64,000 bases of DNA from JAUASW01 sp036880965 (GTDB taxonomy: Bacteria > Pseudomonadota > Gammaproteobacteria > Burkholderiales > Burkholderiaceae_C). How positions within the stretch are numbered: position 1 is the first letter of the stretch; every line of letters begins with the position of its first letter. The notes below the pieces were generated by a model, which saw nothing but the letters and a program-made list of their open reading frames with translations, was not told where the DNA came from and did no database searches. Below are positions 1-8,595 of the stretch, piece by piece. The stretch is from assembly GCF_036880965.1 (NCBI RefSeq), contig NZ_JBAJMV010000001.1, positions 310,001 to 374,000 of the forward strand, given 5' to 3'. The translations under genes and the position numbers were made by a program.

Positions 1-1
1 G

Positions 2-646
2 GCCATGTCCAAGGCCGCGCGCGTTGTCGTCGCCACCGATGCACCGGAAGTGCTGGCAGCCTGCGCAGCGCACGGCGTTGAAGCCGTCGCCACGCGCGCC
101 GATCACCCGTCCGGCAGCGACCGGCTGGCCGAGGCCTGCGCGCTGCTGGGTCTTGATGGCAATGACCTGGTCGTCAATGTCCAAGGCGACGAACCCCTAA
201 TCGCGCCCGGCATGATCGACGCCTGCGCCGCGCAATTGCAGGCGCGCCCCGACTGTGTGATGAGCACCGTAGCCCATGCGCTGGAAGACGCAGCCGAGTT
301 CACGAACCCGAATGTGGTCAAGCTGGTGACCGATGCGCGCGGCACGGCTTTGTACTTCTCGCGCGCGCCGATTCCCTGGTGGCGCGACGCTGAGCAAGTA
401 CCCGGGCCACAGCCAGGTTCGGCGATGCGCCATGTCGGCCTCTATGCCTATCACGCCGCCTTTTTGCGCCGCTTCCCGACGCTCGCTGTGAGCCCGCTGG
501 AGCGCATCGAGTCGCTCGAGCAACTGCGCGTGCTCTGGCATGGTGAGCGCATTGCTGTGCACGTCAGCGCCGAGCGGCCGGGGCCAGGCGTCGACACGCC
601 CGAAGATCTGGAGCGCGTGCGCGCACTGATCGCCGCCGGACACTGA
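2..646 (+). CDS. kdsB: 3-deoxy-manno-octulosonate cytidylyltransferase, 5' end cut by window
   Basis: KdsB activates KDO as CMP-KDO for lipopolysaccharide core synthesis in the cytoplasm. The frame is open to the window edge, so the first codons (about 35-40 residues compared with the usual ~250 aa) are missing; the ATG at 5 is probably internal. Visible family motifs are NVQGDEPLI in the nucleotide-binding region, the YFSRAPIP segment and HVGLYAY, followed by the ERIESLEQLR and PGVDTPEDLERV blocks typical of the C-terminus. The adk gene follows about 170 bp downstream on the same strand. The identity is firm; only the start is unknown. Confidence 0.93.
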   Translation, partial: AMSKAARVVVATDAPEVLAACAAHGVEAVATRADHPSGSDRLAEACALLGLDGNDLVVNVQGDEPLIAPGMIDACAAQLQARPDCVMSTVAHALEDAAEFTNPNVVKLVTDARGTALYFSRAPIPWWRDAEQVPGPQPGSAMRHVGLYAYHAAFLRRFPTLAVSPLERIESLEQLRVLWHGERIAVHVSAERPGPGVDTPEDLERVRALIAAGH

Positions 647-814
647 GCAGAAGCGCCCCGAAGCCCGAAGCAGCGCAGCGGGAGTGCAGTTTCAGCCCAG
701 CGTCAATCGGGGCGCGCGTCAGTTTGGTGCAGGGCAGTGCATGCTATCCTCGCCCGCAGTTTTGCAGGGCGGCCGTACCCATATTGCGCCCTGTCTTGAG
801 TATTAGGAGACCCC

Positions 815-1468
815 GTGCGACTGATTCTTCTGGGCGCCCCCGGCGCCGGCAAAGGCACCCAGGCAGCCTTCATCTGCCAAAAGTTCGGCATCCCGCAAAT
901 CTCCACCGGCGACATGCTGCGTGCCGCGGTCAAGGCCGGCACTGAAATGGGCCTCGCGGCCAAGAAGGTGATGGACTCGGGCGGCCTGGTTGGCGATGAC
1001 ATCATCATCGGCCTGGTCAAGGAACGTATTGCCCAGCCCGACTGCGCCAGTGGCTTCCTGTTCGACGGCTTCCCGCGCACGATCCCGCAAGCCGACGCCA
1101 TGAAGGCCGCTGGTGTGAAGCTGGACTATGTGCTCGAGATCGACGTGCCCTTCTCGGCCATCATCGAGCGCATGAGCGGCCGCCGCTCACATCCGGCCTC
1201 GGGCCGCACCTATCACGTCAAGTTCAACCCGCCCAAGGTGGAAGGCAAGGACGACGTGACCGGTGAAGACCTGGTGCAGCGCGACGACGACAAGGAAGAA
1301 ACCGTCCAGAAGCGCCTGGAGGTCTATTCGGCCCAGACCCGACCGCTGGTGGACTACTACTCCGGCTGGGCCGCTGCAGGTGATGCACAGGCGCCGAAGT
1401 ACCGCCGCATCGAAGGCATTGGCACGGTCGACGAGATCACTGCACGCGCGCTGGCTGCACTCGGCTGA
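815..1468 (+). CDS. adk: adenylate kinase
   Basis: Adenylate kinase interconverts ATP+AMP and 2 ADP. The 217-aa protein is normal length for the long bacterial form with a LID domain. It opens with the P-loop GAPGAGKGTQ, has the AMP-binding STGDMLR and GFLFDGFPRT segments, and a LID region around residues 120-165. The start is GTG at 815, chosen because a good AGGAG lies 7 nt upstream and the P-loop then sits at the correct distance from the N-terminus. A hairpin terminator follows at 1491-1512, so it appears to be monocistronic or the end of the kdsB transcript. Confidence 0.97.
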   Translation: MRLILLGAPGAGKGTQAAFICQKFGIPQISTGDMLRAAVKAGTEMGLAAKKVMDSGGLVGDDIIIGLVKERIAQPDCASGFLFDGFPRTIPQADAMKAAGVKLDYVLEIDVPFSAIIERMSGRRSHPASGRTYHVKFNPPKVEGKDDVTGEDLVQRDDDKEETVQKRLEVYSAQTRPLVDYYSGWAAAGDAQAPKYRRIEGIGTVDEITARALAALG

Positions 1469-1490
1469 TACCAGCCCACGCCAATTTGCC

Positions 1491-1512
1491 AAGGCCGCTT
1501 CCAGCGGCCTTT
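1491..1512 (+). terminator. rho-independent terminator of adk
   Basis: A nine-base-pair perfect stem (AAGGCCGCT / AGCGGCCTT) with a 3-nt loop is followed by T-rich sequence, 22 bp after the adk stop. Confidence 0.75.
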
Positions 1513-1557
1513 CATTTGTTCGACAATTGACGTTTACGTCAACGTAAGGAAGAAATC

Positions 1558-2316
1558 ATGGACATCGCAGGCAAGGTATTCATCGTCACCGGCGGCGCTT
1601 CGGGCCTCGGCGAAGGCACGGCCCGCATGCTGGCGCGCGAAGGCGCCAAGGTCGTGATCGCAGACCTGCAAGCCGAGCGCGGCGAAGCAATCGCCGCCGA
1701 GCTGGGCGGCGCCTTTGTGCGCTGCGACGTGAGCCAGGAAGCCGATGGCCAGGCCGTCGTGGCCAAGGCTGTTTCGATGGGCAAGCTGATGGGCCTGGTG
1801 AACTGCGCCGGCATCGCACCCGCCACCAAGACCGTAGGCAAGGATGGCGCCCATCCGTTGGCCAGCTTCTCGAAGACGATCACGGTCAACCTGATCGGCA
1901 GCTTCAACATGATCCGCCTGGCGGCCGAAGCGATGAGCAAGAACGAGCCGGAAAGCACCGGCGAGCGTGGCGTGCTGATCTCGACGGCCTCGGTGGCCGC
2001 CTACGATGGCCAGATCGGCCAGGCAGCCTATGCAGCCTCCAAGGGCGGCGTGGTGGGCATGACCTTGCCTATCGCTCGAGACCTGGCCCGCAACGGCATC
2101 CGCAACATGACCATCGCGCCCGGCATCTTTGGCACGCCGATGCTGTTCGGCATGCCGCAGGAAGTGCAGGACGCGCTGGCTGCCAATGTGCCCTTCCCTT
2201 CGCGCCTGGGCACGCCGAACGACTATGCCAAGCTGGTGCACCAGATCATCACCAACGAGATGCTCAACGGCGAAGTGATCCGCCTGGACGGCGCGATCCG
2301 CCTGGCACCGAAGTGA
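1558..2316 (+). CDS. SDR family dehydrogenase, 3-hydroxyacyl-CoA dehydrogenase (HSD10)-like
   Basis: A 252-aa short-chain dehydrogenase with the Rossmann motif TGGASGLG at residues ~10-17, the NCAG motif, and catalytic Ser plus YAASK near residues 140-165. The whole length, including the APGIFGTPM region after the active site, resembles type II 3-hydroxyacyl-CoA dehydrogenases that oxidise 3-hydroxyacyl-CoA with NAD in fatty-acid or branched-chain amino-acid breakdown. AAGGAAG upstream of the ATG supports the start. It sits alone between the adk terminator and a shared bidirectional terminator. Exact substrate is inferred only. Confidence 0.85.
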   Translation: MDIAGKVFIVTGGASGLGEGTARMLAREGAKVVIADLQAERGEAIAAELGGAFVRCDVSQEADGQAVVAKAVSMGKLMGLVNCAGIAPATKTVGKDGAHPLASFSKTITVNLIGSFNMIRLAAEAMSKNEPESTGERGVLISTASVAAYDGQIGQAAYAASKGGVVGMTLPIARDLARNGIRNMTIAPGIFGTPMLFGMPQEVQDALAANVPFPSRLGTPNDYAKLVHQIITNEMLNGEVIRLDGAIRLAPK

Positions 2317-2346
2317 TGCTGGCGGCGCCCATGACGCGGCAATAAA

Positions 2347-2370
2347 AAACGGGCCCCTCGGGGCCCGTTT
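2347..2370. terminator. bidirectional terminator between convergent genes
   Basis: A near-perfect palindrome, AAACGGGCCCC-TC-GGGGCCCGTTT, has A-rich sequence on the left and T on the right. It lies between the SDR stop (2316) and the stop of the minus-strand TPR-like gene (2399) and can serve both. Confidence 0.8.
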
Positions 2371-2398
2371 GCTCTTGGCGCATGGCGCCCGTGCTTCA

Positions 2399-3655
2399 TT
2401 ACTTGGCGCTGCGGGACTGGACGATCCACAGGCGCGCCAGCTCGGCAGCGGCATTGTTGGCGCCACCACGCGATGCTGCCTTCCAGGCTGCTTGCGCCTT
2501 GGAGACGTCACCGCCGTTGAGGTAGGCCAGGCCCAGGTACAGATTGGCGTCTTCGTTGCTCTTGACGCCCTTGTCGATGGCCGCCTTGATCATCTGCGTA
2601 CCCTTGAGCGTATCGCCGCGGAACGCGATTGCCAGGCCCAGCGAGACCATCGGCGTGCCGTCCTTGGATTCGGACGCCACCTTTTCGGCCTCGGGCGCAG
2701 CGGCCTTGGCTTCGGCGATCTTCTTGGTCAGCAGGTCAGCCAGGCGCTTGTGGCGGGCACCTTCGGTACCCTGACCCAGGACGCCGGCTGCAATGCCCTT
2801 TTCAACGATCTTCTTGCCTTCGTCGGGATAGCCAGCCTGCGCGGCCAGCTGAGCCATCTCCATGTAGTCATCGGACTTGACGATATTGCCGGTGACAAGC
2901 TTCAGGCGGTAGACGTCCAGCGTGTACTTGTCCGAGAAGTACTTCTTCTGGGTCAGGCCTGCCAGCACCTGGGTCCACATGTCCTTCGTGGGATAGAAGT
3001 TGAGCTTCTTTTCCTCGATCAGGGCGACGGCGTTGTTGTCCTTCTGCTTCAGTGCAGCGAAGTGCGCCAGGTCCAGCTTGTCCTTGGACGGCACACGGCC
3101 CGCAGCCTCGTCGGCGCGCAGGTCTGCCATGGCGTCCTTCAGCACGGTGGCCATGTCGCCCGACTTCACCTGGGCGTTGAGCTGCACCTGCTTCATGCCC
3201 GGGCTGTTGCCGCCTGCTGCGAAATACTTGTTGGCCCACTCGAGCGCCTTGGCCGAATTTCCCGCGCGCAGATAGGTGCCGGCAATGGTTTCCATCGTGC
3301 GGATCTGGCTGGCGTTGTCGATCTTGCCGGCTGCCTTCAGGGCTTCGAAGCCCTTGACGACCTGATCGGCATCGCCCGCGCCCGAAGCGGCGGCCATGCG
3401 CATGTATTCGATGGTGGAGTTCTCGGTCGCGTTGCGGCCCGAGACGCCTTCGGCATCGCGGACCTTGGCCAGCGCTTCCTTGTACTTGCTTGCCTTGATC
3501 AGCGTCTGGGCATCCTTCAGATGCTTGCCCACCTCAGGGCGCACGCCTTCGGCCTGGGCCTGGGCTTGCGGGAAACCGACGCCGCCTTCAGGCGTGCCAC
3601 CGATCACGAAGGCGGCGGCGCCGACGGCGGCCGCGGCCAGAGTCTTGAGTTTCAT
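2399..3655 (-). CDS. secreted TPR-like helical repeat protein
   Basis: A 418-aa protein with an N-terminal signal-like segment (MKLKTLAAAAVGAAAFVIGG) and then alpha-helical, alanine/lysine-rich repeats that resemble tetratricopeptide repeats, for example the LYLGLAYLNGGDVSKAQAAW stretch near the C-terminus. An upstream ATG at 3685 is possible, but the start at 3655 is preferred because AGGAG sits 9 nt upstream and the signal peptide then begins the protein. It follows the exbD genes on the same strand, separated by a terminator at 3767-3799, so it probably has its own promoter. It may be a periplasmic scaffold linked to the Ton system; function is not established. Confidence 0.75.
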   Translation of the reverse strand: MKLKTLAAAAVGAAAFVIGGTPEGGVGFPQAQAQAEGVRPEVGKHLKDAQTLIKASKYKEALAKVRDAEGVSGRNATENSTIEYMRMAAASGAGDADQVVKGFEALKAAGKIDNASQIRTMETIAGTYLRAGNSAKALEWANKYFAAGGNSPGMKQVQLNAQVKSGDMATVLKDAMADLRADEAAGRVPSKDKLDLAHFAALKQKDNNAVALIEEKKLNFYPTKDMWTQVLAGLTQKKYFSDKYTLDVYRLKLVTGNIVKSDDYMEMAQLAAQAGYPDEGKKIVEKGIAAGVLGQGTEGARHKRLADLLTKKIAEAKAAAPEAEKVASESKDGTPMVSLGLAIAFRGDTLKGTQMIKAAIDKGVKSNEDANLYLGLAYLNGGDVSKAQAAWKAASRGGANNAAAELARLWIVQSRSAK

Positions 3656-3766
3656 CTCGAATATCTCCTGCGAAAGATCAGGCACTTTGCGCGCTGGTTG
3701 ATAACTTCAGGCTTCCGGAGCAACACAGCCTCCCTGGCGATCACGAATTAAAGCGCAAAGAGCCAA

Positions 3767-3799
3767 GAAAAAACGCGCGGCCCTTGCGGGCAGCGCGTT
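3767..3799 (-). terminator. terminator of the tonB-exbBDD operon
   Basis: Read on the minus strand, an extended stem (AACGCGC, then GCCC-gcaa-GGGC, then GCGCGTT) runs into six T residues just after the stop of the second exbD. It separates the exb operon from the TPR-like gene. Confidence 0.75.
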
Positions 3800-3818
3800 C
3801 ATCAAAGCTTGACAGCAA

Positions 3819-4256
3819 TCACTTGGCGAACTGTTCGTTGCCAACCATGCCCATCTTGGTCAAACCGTGGCGCTGCACCGAGGCCATGACCGCGGCAACC
3901 ACACCATACTCCACCAGCTTGTTCGGCTTGATGTGGATTTCAGCCTGGTCCGCGACCGGGATCTGGGCTTGCTCGCCGAGGCGACTGTCCAGTTCAGCCA
4001 TGCTGGCCACCGGGACGCCGTTCCAGCTGACAACGCCGTCGAAGTCGATGAACAACTCAACAACCGTCGGCTCCTTCGGGGGCGTCTGGTTGCTCGGCGG
4101 CGGCATGTCCAGGTTGACCGAGTGCAACTGGATCGGGATGGTGATGATCAACATCACCAGCAGCACCAGCATCACGTCGATGAGGGGCGTCGTGTTGACG
4201 TCCATCATGACTTCGGGTTCGTCGCTGCCCGAAGAGCTACCTACATTCATTCCCAT
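3819..4256 (-). CDS. exbD: ExbD/TolR-family biopolymer transport protein (second copy)
   Basis: ExbD works with ExbB in the inner membrane to use proton flow to energise TonB. This 145-aa protein has the family layout: a short cytoplasmic N-terminus, one membrane segment (residues ~25-45, IDVMLVLLVMLIITIP, with the essential membrane aspartate in LIDVMLVLL) and a periplasmic domain. Its start MGMNVGSSSG is nearly identical to that of the neighbouring exbD, so the two arose by tandem duplication. It is the last gene of the operon, 15 bp after the first exbD, and ends at a terminator. Confidence 0.92.
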   Translation of the reverse strand: MGMNVGSSSGSDEPEVMMDVNTTPLIDVMLVLLVMLIITIPIQLHSVNLDMPPPSNQTPPKEPTVVELFIDFDGVVSWNGVPVASMAELDSRLGEQAQIPVADQAEIHIKPNKLVEYGVVAAVMASVQRHGLTKMGMVGNEQFAK

Positions 4257-4271
4257 GCTTGGCTCCTAGCT

Positions 4272-4697
4272 TCAGTTGCGAGCCGGAGGCTCGGTGACGA
4301 AGCTGATCTTCATGATGCCAGCGCGCTGGCAGGCATAGATGACCTTGCCAACCGACTCGTAGCGCGACCGGTCGTCACCGCGGATGTGGACTTCGGGCTG
4401 AGGGTTCAGCACCGACTTTTCCTTCAGGCGGGTGACCAGTGCTTCCATGTCGGGCACCAGCGCAGTGTTCCAGTAGACGTCGCCGTCCTTGGTCACCGCG
4501 ATTTCGATGTTTTCCGGTTTGGTGACGCGGACGATGTTTGTCTCTTTGGGCAGAGACAGGTTCACCGATTGCGTCACCACCGGGATGGTGATGAGGAAGA
4601 TGATCAAGAGCACCAACATCACGTCCACGAGGGGCGTGGTGTTGATGGTCGAAACCACCTCATCATCGCCGGAAGAAGATCCGACGTTCATTCCCAT
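4272..4697 (-). CDS. exbD: ExbD/TolR-family biopolymer transport protein (first copy)
   Basis: A 141-aa ExbD with MGMNVGSSSG at the N-terminus, the TTPLVDVMLVLLIIFLITIP membrane segment carrying the proton-pathway aspartate, and a periplasmic domain that differs clearly from the second copy. It lies between exbB and the second exbD with short gaps. Two different ExbD subunits beside one ExbB, as in Xanthomonas-type Ton clusters, suggest mixed complexes or use with different receptors; that is inference. Confidence 0.92.
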   Translation of the reverse strand: MGMNVGSSSGDDEVVSTINTTPLVDVMLVLLIIFLITIPVVTQSVNLSLPKETNIVRVTKPENIEIAVTKDGDVYWNTALVPDMEALVTRLKEKSVLNPQPEVHIRGDDRSRYESVGKVIYACQRAGIMKISFVTEPPARN

Positions 4698-4721
4698 GAT
4701 GGGTTCTCCGGGAAGCGGGGA

Positions 4722-5546
4722 TTAACGCTTGGCGCGGTTGCCCATCAGCACGCCGTGCAGGTCGGCAGCGAAGGCACGCACTTCGGCCATGACGGCCTTG
4801 TTGCGGTTGACCAGCCAGTTGTAGCCCAGCACGGCCGGCACAGCGACGCCCAGACCGATGGCGGTCATGATCAGCGCTTCACCCACCGGGCCTGCCACCT
4901 TGTCGATCGAAGCCTGGCCGGCAACGCCGATGGCGGTCAGTGCTTGCAGAATGCCCCACACCGTGCCGAACAGGCCGATGAACGGCGAGGTCGAACCAAC
5001 GGTAGCCAGGAAGCCCAGGCCCGAACCGACGCGGCTGTTGACTTCACCAACGGCGCGCTCGACGTTCATCGTCACCCAGCTGCTGTGGTCGATGTTCTCG
5101 GTCAGGGCGCCTTCATGGTGCTCCGAAGCCTCGATGGCCGACGAAGCGATGAAGCGGAAAGCGCCAGTGTCCTTCAGACCCTTGACGCCATCAGCCAGAC
5201 TGGCCTTCTTGAAGAACGTGGCACGCACTTCCTTGGCTTCGTTGGACAGCTTTTGCGTGTCCCACAGCTTGGTGATCAGGATGTACCAGCTACCCATCGA
5301 CATGATGGCCAGCAGGAACAGCACGCCCTTGGACACGGCGTCGCCGTGCGACAGCATGTGGCCCAGGCCGTAGGGATTCTCTTCGCTCTTCGGAGCAGCA
5401 GCGGCAGCAGGTGCCGGGGCAGCAGCTTCGGTGGTCGGGGCGGCAGATGCTGCATCAGCAGCTTGCGCGAAGGAGGCTTGCGAGGACAGCGCCAGGGTCG
5501 CGGCCATTGCAACGGCGGCCAGGAAGCCGGAGATACGAGAGATCAT
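4722..5546 (-). CDS. exbB: ExbB/MotA/TolQ-family proton channel with N-terminal extension
   Basis: A 274-aa ExbB. After a cleavable-looking signal segment (residues 1-28) and an Ala/Pro-rich periplasmic linker there are three membrane segments: residues ~75-95, and two near 170-225 that carry the family signature GLFGTVWGI and the TAIGLGVAVPAV helix. ExbB forms the pentameric proton channel that, with ExbD, drives TonB. It lies between tonB and the two exbD genes on the same strand, all with short spacers. The extended N-terminus is a known variant of the family. Confidence 0.93.
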   Translation of the reverse strand: MISRISGFLAAVAMAATLALSSQASFAQAADAASAAPTTEAAAPAPAAAAAPKSEENPYGLGHMLSHGDAVSKGVLFLLAIMSMGSWYILITKLWDTQKLSNEAKEVRATFFKKASLADGVKGLKDTGAFRFIASSAIEASEHHEGALTENIDHSSWVTMNVERAVGEVNSRVGSGLGFLATVGSTSPFIGLFGTVWGILQALTAIGVAGQASIDKVAGPVGEALIMTAIGLGVAVPAVLGYNWLVNRNKAVMAEVRAFAADLHGVLMGNRAKR

Positions 5547-5606
5547 GGAGTCAACTCCTAGGAAGAAATCGGATATCGATCAGATATCGGTTTTTGAGAA
5601 TGAGGG

Positions 5607-5622
5607 GGCTTGCTTTCAAGCC
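5607..5622. other. hairpin between tonB and exbB
   Basis: GGCTTG-cttt-CAAGCC forms a small 6-bp hairpin in the 104-bp tonB-exbB spacer. It lacks a U-run, so it is more likely an mRNA processing or stability element than a terminator. Nearby two GATATC palindromes occur at 5571-5587. Confidence 0.35.
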
Positions 5623-5650
5623 ACCCCATGCGTGCTTGTTGGTGCGAGCC

Positions 5651-6298
5651 TTATTCGATGCGGAACTGGAATTCCTGTTCGAACACATGGTCGCCCGGGC
5701 ATTCGTAAGCTTCTTTGAGCGTCGCGTCGATCGCTTGCTGCATGGCGCGCAGCGCCTTGCGTTCCACGCCACCACGCAGGCTGGCGTACTCGACCGAGAC
5801 AACGCGACCGGAGCGAACCGTGGCAGTTGCCTTGATCAGGGCCTCGCCGCTCCAGTTCATGCTGGGAGCTTCGGGCTTGCCCATCTTGGTGCAGACCATG
5901 GCTGCCGTGACCGGGCCCGTACGGGCCACCGGAGCCGGAGCCGGAGCCGGGCGGGCCGGCGGCGTGGCCGCGATGGGCGCCGCGGGCGGGGGTGTCGACG
6001 TTGTCGGCGTATTGATCACGGCCGGCGGCGCCGGGGCGGTGATCACCACTTCAGGCGGCGGCACGAACGGCGGCGGCGGGGTGTCCAGCTTCGGCGGCGG
6101 CGGTTCGACCTTCTTGATCTCTTCCGGCGGCTTGACCTTCTCTTCGATCACCTTGGTCTCGATCGGCTCGGCCACGGCCTTGACGATCTTGCGAGCCAAA
6201 CCACTGGCCAGCGCCCAGATGATCAGGATGTGGATCAACACCACGATACCGAAGCCTGTAGCGCGCGACGTACCCTTCTGTTCCTGCGCAAAGTTCAT
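5651..6298 (-). CDS. tonB: TonB energy transducer
   Basis: A 215-aa TonB. It has one N-terminal membrane anchor (residues ~15-35, FGIVVLIHILIIWALASGLA), a long proline-rich periplasmic spacer with repeated PPP, PEV and PAP units (residues ~50-125), and a C-terminal domain with the family feature of a Tyr-Pro type fold around VEYASLRGG and a final FQFRIE strand. It transmits energy from ExbBD to outer-membrane receptors for siderophores, haem or cobalamin. It is the first gene of the tonB-exbB-exbD-exbD operon. Confidence 0.92.
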   Translation of the reverse strand: MNFAQEQKGTSRATGFGIVVLIHILIIWALASGLARKIVKAVAEPIETKVIEEKVKPPEEIKKVEPPPPKLDTPPPPFVPPPEVVITAPAPPAVINTPTTSTPPPAAPIAATPPARPAPAPAPVARTGPVTAAMVCTKMGKPEAPSMNWSGEALIKATATVRSGRVVSVEYASLRGGVERKALRAMQQAIDATLKEAYECPGDHVFEQEFQFRIE

Positions 6299-6886
6299 GC
6301 GCGCTCCTTCATAAGACTGCCAATCTTTTCCATCATTTGATGTGGGGGTTGTTGACCCTGCACAGCGCCCGCGTTGAAAGTTCTGTCAATGTCCCCAGCT
6401 TCGAGAAGCCGGGCCGAAATTACTGCAAACCGCTGGCCATGCAAGTCACCAGCAAGACTGCGCGGGATTGGCACTTTCGCACCACTGCGCCCCGACGACA
6501 AGAGGGGCACTGCGCAGCCGCCGGCTGAACGAAGATCAAGTCTCAAAACACTGGGTCAGATGGAAAGCCATCACTCAACAAAAATGCCCGCCGGCCAAAG
6601 ACCTGCGGGCGACTTCCGTGGGTCGGCAATGAACGATGTAGCAGAACTACTCGTCAGCTTCCCTCGAACGCCTCCCATCATAAACGAGCAGCCCCCTAGC
6701 TTGGTCCTGGGGAATTCCCCAGCCTCCTTGCAAAGAGCCCTTGTCAAGCGGCTTCCCGGTTGATGATCAGACACGCCACGCCCAGCCATCGACTGCTGGT
6801 ATTTTATTGGTATCCAAATACCCCTCGGGTTCAGGAGCGCAAGGGTTTTTACCTAGATTGCAACTGTCTGCGCGCCCTGCGCCCAA
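6299..6886. other. 588-bp intergenic region (tonB promoter side, possible sRNA)
   Basis: No convincing protein gene is seen. The tonB upstream region lies at the left. On the minus strand a TATGAT hexamer (around 6680-6675) is followed by a small hairpin and then the terminator at 6580-6610, an arrangement that could encode a ~90-nt small RNA. An imperfect inverted repeat GGTATTT...AAATACC lies near 6799-6823. Confidence 0.4.
6580..6610 (-). terminator. rho-independent terminator, minus strand
   Basis: On the minus strand GCCCGCaGG-loop-CCgGCGGGC is followed by ATTTTTG. It lies 280 bp beyond the LD-carboxypeptidase stop, so it ends either that transcript or an unannotated short RNA. Confidence 0.65.
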
Positions 6887-7870
6887 TCAGTGGCCATGCG
6901 AGTGCCCAGGCGCATCGTGATGATCATGATGATGATTGTTGTCATGCCCATGCTCGCTGGCCCAGCCGATCAGGACCTCGCGCCCCTGCACATACAGCTC
7001 GGCCTTCGCTCCGACGGGCAGGCATACCTTGGTTCGCACATGGCCAAACGGCAGACCGGTCAGGACCGGCGTGCGGGTCGCGGCGCGCACTGCCTCGATG
7101 GCAGCTTTCAGCGAGTAGCCACGGTCCAGCGGTGACTTGCGCCAGCCGCTGAAGTCACCCAGCACGACGGCCTTCTGCGCATCCAGCACACCGGCCTGCT
7201 GCAATTGCAGAAGGCTGCGCTCGACGCGATAGGGATGCTCGTTGATGTCTTCCAGGAACAGGATGCCGCCCTTGATCTTGGGGAAATGCGGCGTACCCAG
7301 CAGCGAGTTCAGCACGCAGAGATTGCCACCCCAGAGCGTGCCGCGCACGCCGAGCTCCTCGAAGCCAGCCTCGGTGCGGAAGCCCACGGCCTCCAGCGCG
7401 CCACTCATGGCCTCCGTGAAGCAGTCCTGGGTGATCTCGTCCATCCCACCCTCTTCCTCGCTGCGGCCGAAGTCGTCGCAGGCCAGGGGGCCGGCCCAGC
7501 TGACCGGCCGCTGGCCGTCCTTGGCGTGTGCCAGCATGCCCAGCTGCAAGGAGGTCAGGTCGCTCTGCCCGACCCAGCGCGTGCCACGCTCGGTGCTCTT
7601 GATGAGCTGCTTCCAGTTGATCTGGTCCAGCAGCCGGGTCAGGCCATAGCCACCGCGCGAGGCCAGCGCAACGCTGGGGCTGGCCTTGGCAATGCGGTGC
7701 AAGGCGGCCAGGCGGGTCTCGTCGTCGCCGCCAAAGCGCTGATGCTTGGCCAGCGCGCTTTCATCGATGGCGACCTCGAAGCCGAGCTGGGCCAGGCGCT
7801 TGGCCGCCCGCTTGAGGGGCTGGGCCTGGGCCAGCACGCCGGCCGGCGTGTACAGGGTCAAAGAGGTCAT
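6887..7870 (-). CDS. ldcA: LD-carboxypeptidase (peptidase S66) with His-rich tail
   Basis: Cytoplasmic LD-carboxypeptidase trims the terminal D-alanine from tetrapeptides during peptidoglycan recycling. This 327-aa S66 protein shows the SRGGYG motif near residue 94, the nucleophile Ser in VGQSDLTSL, the catalytic Glu in FLEDINEHPYR and the His in GLPFGHVRTK. The last ~25 residues are an unusual tail with about a dozen histidines (HHHDHH, HSHGH), which looks metal-binding and is not part of the family core. The ATG overlaps the tadA stop by 4 bp, indicating translational coupling. Confidence 0.92.
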   Translation of the reverse strand: MTSLTLYTPAGVLAQAQPLKRAAKRLAQLGFEVAIDESALAKHQRFGGDDETRLAALHRIAKASPSVALASRGGYGLTRLLDQINWKQLIKSTERGTRWVGQSDLTSLQLGMLAHAKDGQRPVSWAGPLACDDFGRSEEEGGMDEITQDCFTEAMSGALEAVGFRTEAGFEELGVRGTLWGGNLCVLNSLLGTPHFPKIKGGILFLEDINEHPYRVERSLLQLQQAGVLDAQKAVVLGDFSGWRKSPLDRGYSLKAAIEAVRAATRTPVLTGLPFGHVRTKVCLPVGAKAELYVQGREVLIGWASEHGHDNNHHHDHHDAPGHSHGH

Positions 7871-8436
7871 GGCTTGATGTCGTCCAGGTGAATGGCATCC
7901 CCGGTGGGAATGCGCTCTTGATCTTGGGTGGCGGCGGCACGCGCCAGGTCGCGACGCTGGCGAGCCTGCTCACGTCGCTCGGCGAAGAACTCACGCAAGA
8001 GGCGCGCCGCCGGTTCAGCCAGCACCCCGCCTTGCACGGCCGTGTGATGGTTTAGCTGGGCCTGGGCAAACAGGTCCAGCACCGAACCGGCCACGCCGGT
8101 CTTGGGGTCGGGCGCCGCAAACACGACCCGCTTCAAACGGGCATGCATCATGGCCATCGCACACATGGCGCAGGGCTCGAGCGTCACGTAGAGCTCGCAT
8201 TCCGGCAGGCGGTAATTGCCCAGCAGCGTGGCCGCATGTCGCAAGGCGACGATTTCGGCATGCGCCGTGGGGTCGTGCGTCGTGATCGGTCGGTTGTAGC
8301 CAGTGGCGATGACCTGGCCGTTGCGCATCAGCACGGCACCGACCGGCACCTCGCCGACCAGCAGCGCGTTGTGGGCCTGATCGAGCGCCAGGCGCATCGC
8401 GTATTCGTCGGCGGGAAGGAGCAGGTCGTCGGTCAT
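7867..8436 (-). CDS. tadA: tRNA-specific adenosine deaminase
   Basis: TadA deaminates A34 to inosine in tRNA-Arg(ACG). The 189-aa protein has the zinc and catalytic motifs HAE (residues ~60-62) and PCAMC (~92-96), and the MMHARLKRVVFAA segment that is typical of TadA. About 35 extra residues at the C-terminus, rich in Arg and Gln, are common in betaproteobacterial forms. It is the first gene of a two-gene operon with ldcA. Confidence 0.94.
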   Translation of the reverse strand: MTDDLLLPADEYAMRLALDQAHNALLVGEVPVGAVLMRNGQVIATGYNRPITTHDPTAHAEIVALRHAATLLGNYRLPECELYVTLEPCAMCAMAMMHARLKRVVFAAPDPKTGVAGSVLDLFAQAQLNHHTAVQGGVLAEPAARLLREFFAERREQARQRRDLARAAATQDQERIPTGDAIHLDDIKP

Positions 8437-8595
8437 GGCAGAGGCGCGGTCAGTGTAGCAAGCCGGCTACGCTGCGCCCCGATGATGGAAGAGGAAGAAC
8501 CGGTCGCCTTGGCCCGGCAGGATCTGTTTGGCAAGCTTGCCATGGCAGATGCGCCAGTCGCGCCGAAACCGCGGCGCCGGGCAGATCCTGATGCC

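Noticed and set aside
2369..3751. 460-aa plus-strand open frame
   Set aside because: It is the antisense shadow of the TPR-like gene; it has no recognisable domain, and the minus-strand frame has a signal peptide and a ribosome-binding site.
3867..5561. 564-aa plus-strand open frame
   Set aside because: It is antisense to the two exbD genes and exbB; its His/Asp/Arg-rich composition is typical of a shadow frame in GC-rich DNA.
6571..6789. 72-aa minus-strand frame in the gap before tonB
   Set aside because: It runs through the terminator hairpin at 6580-6610, and no homology or clear start signal was seen.
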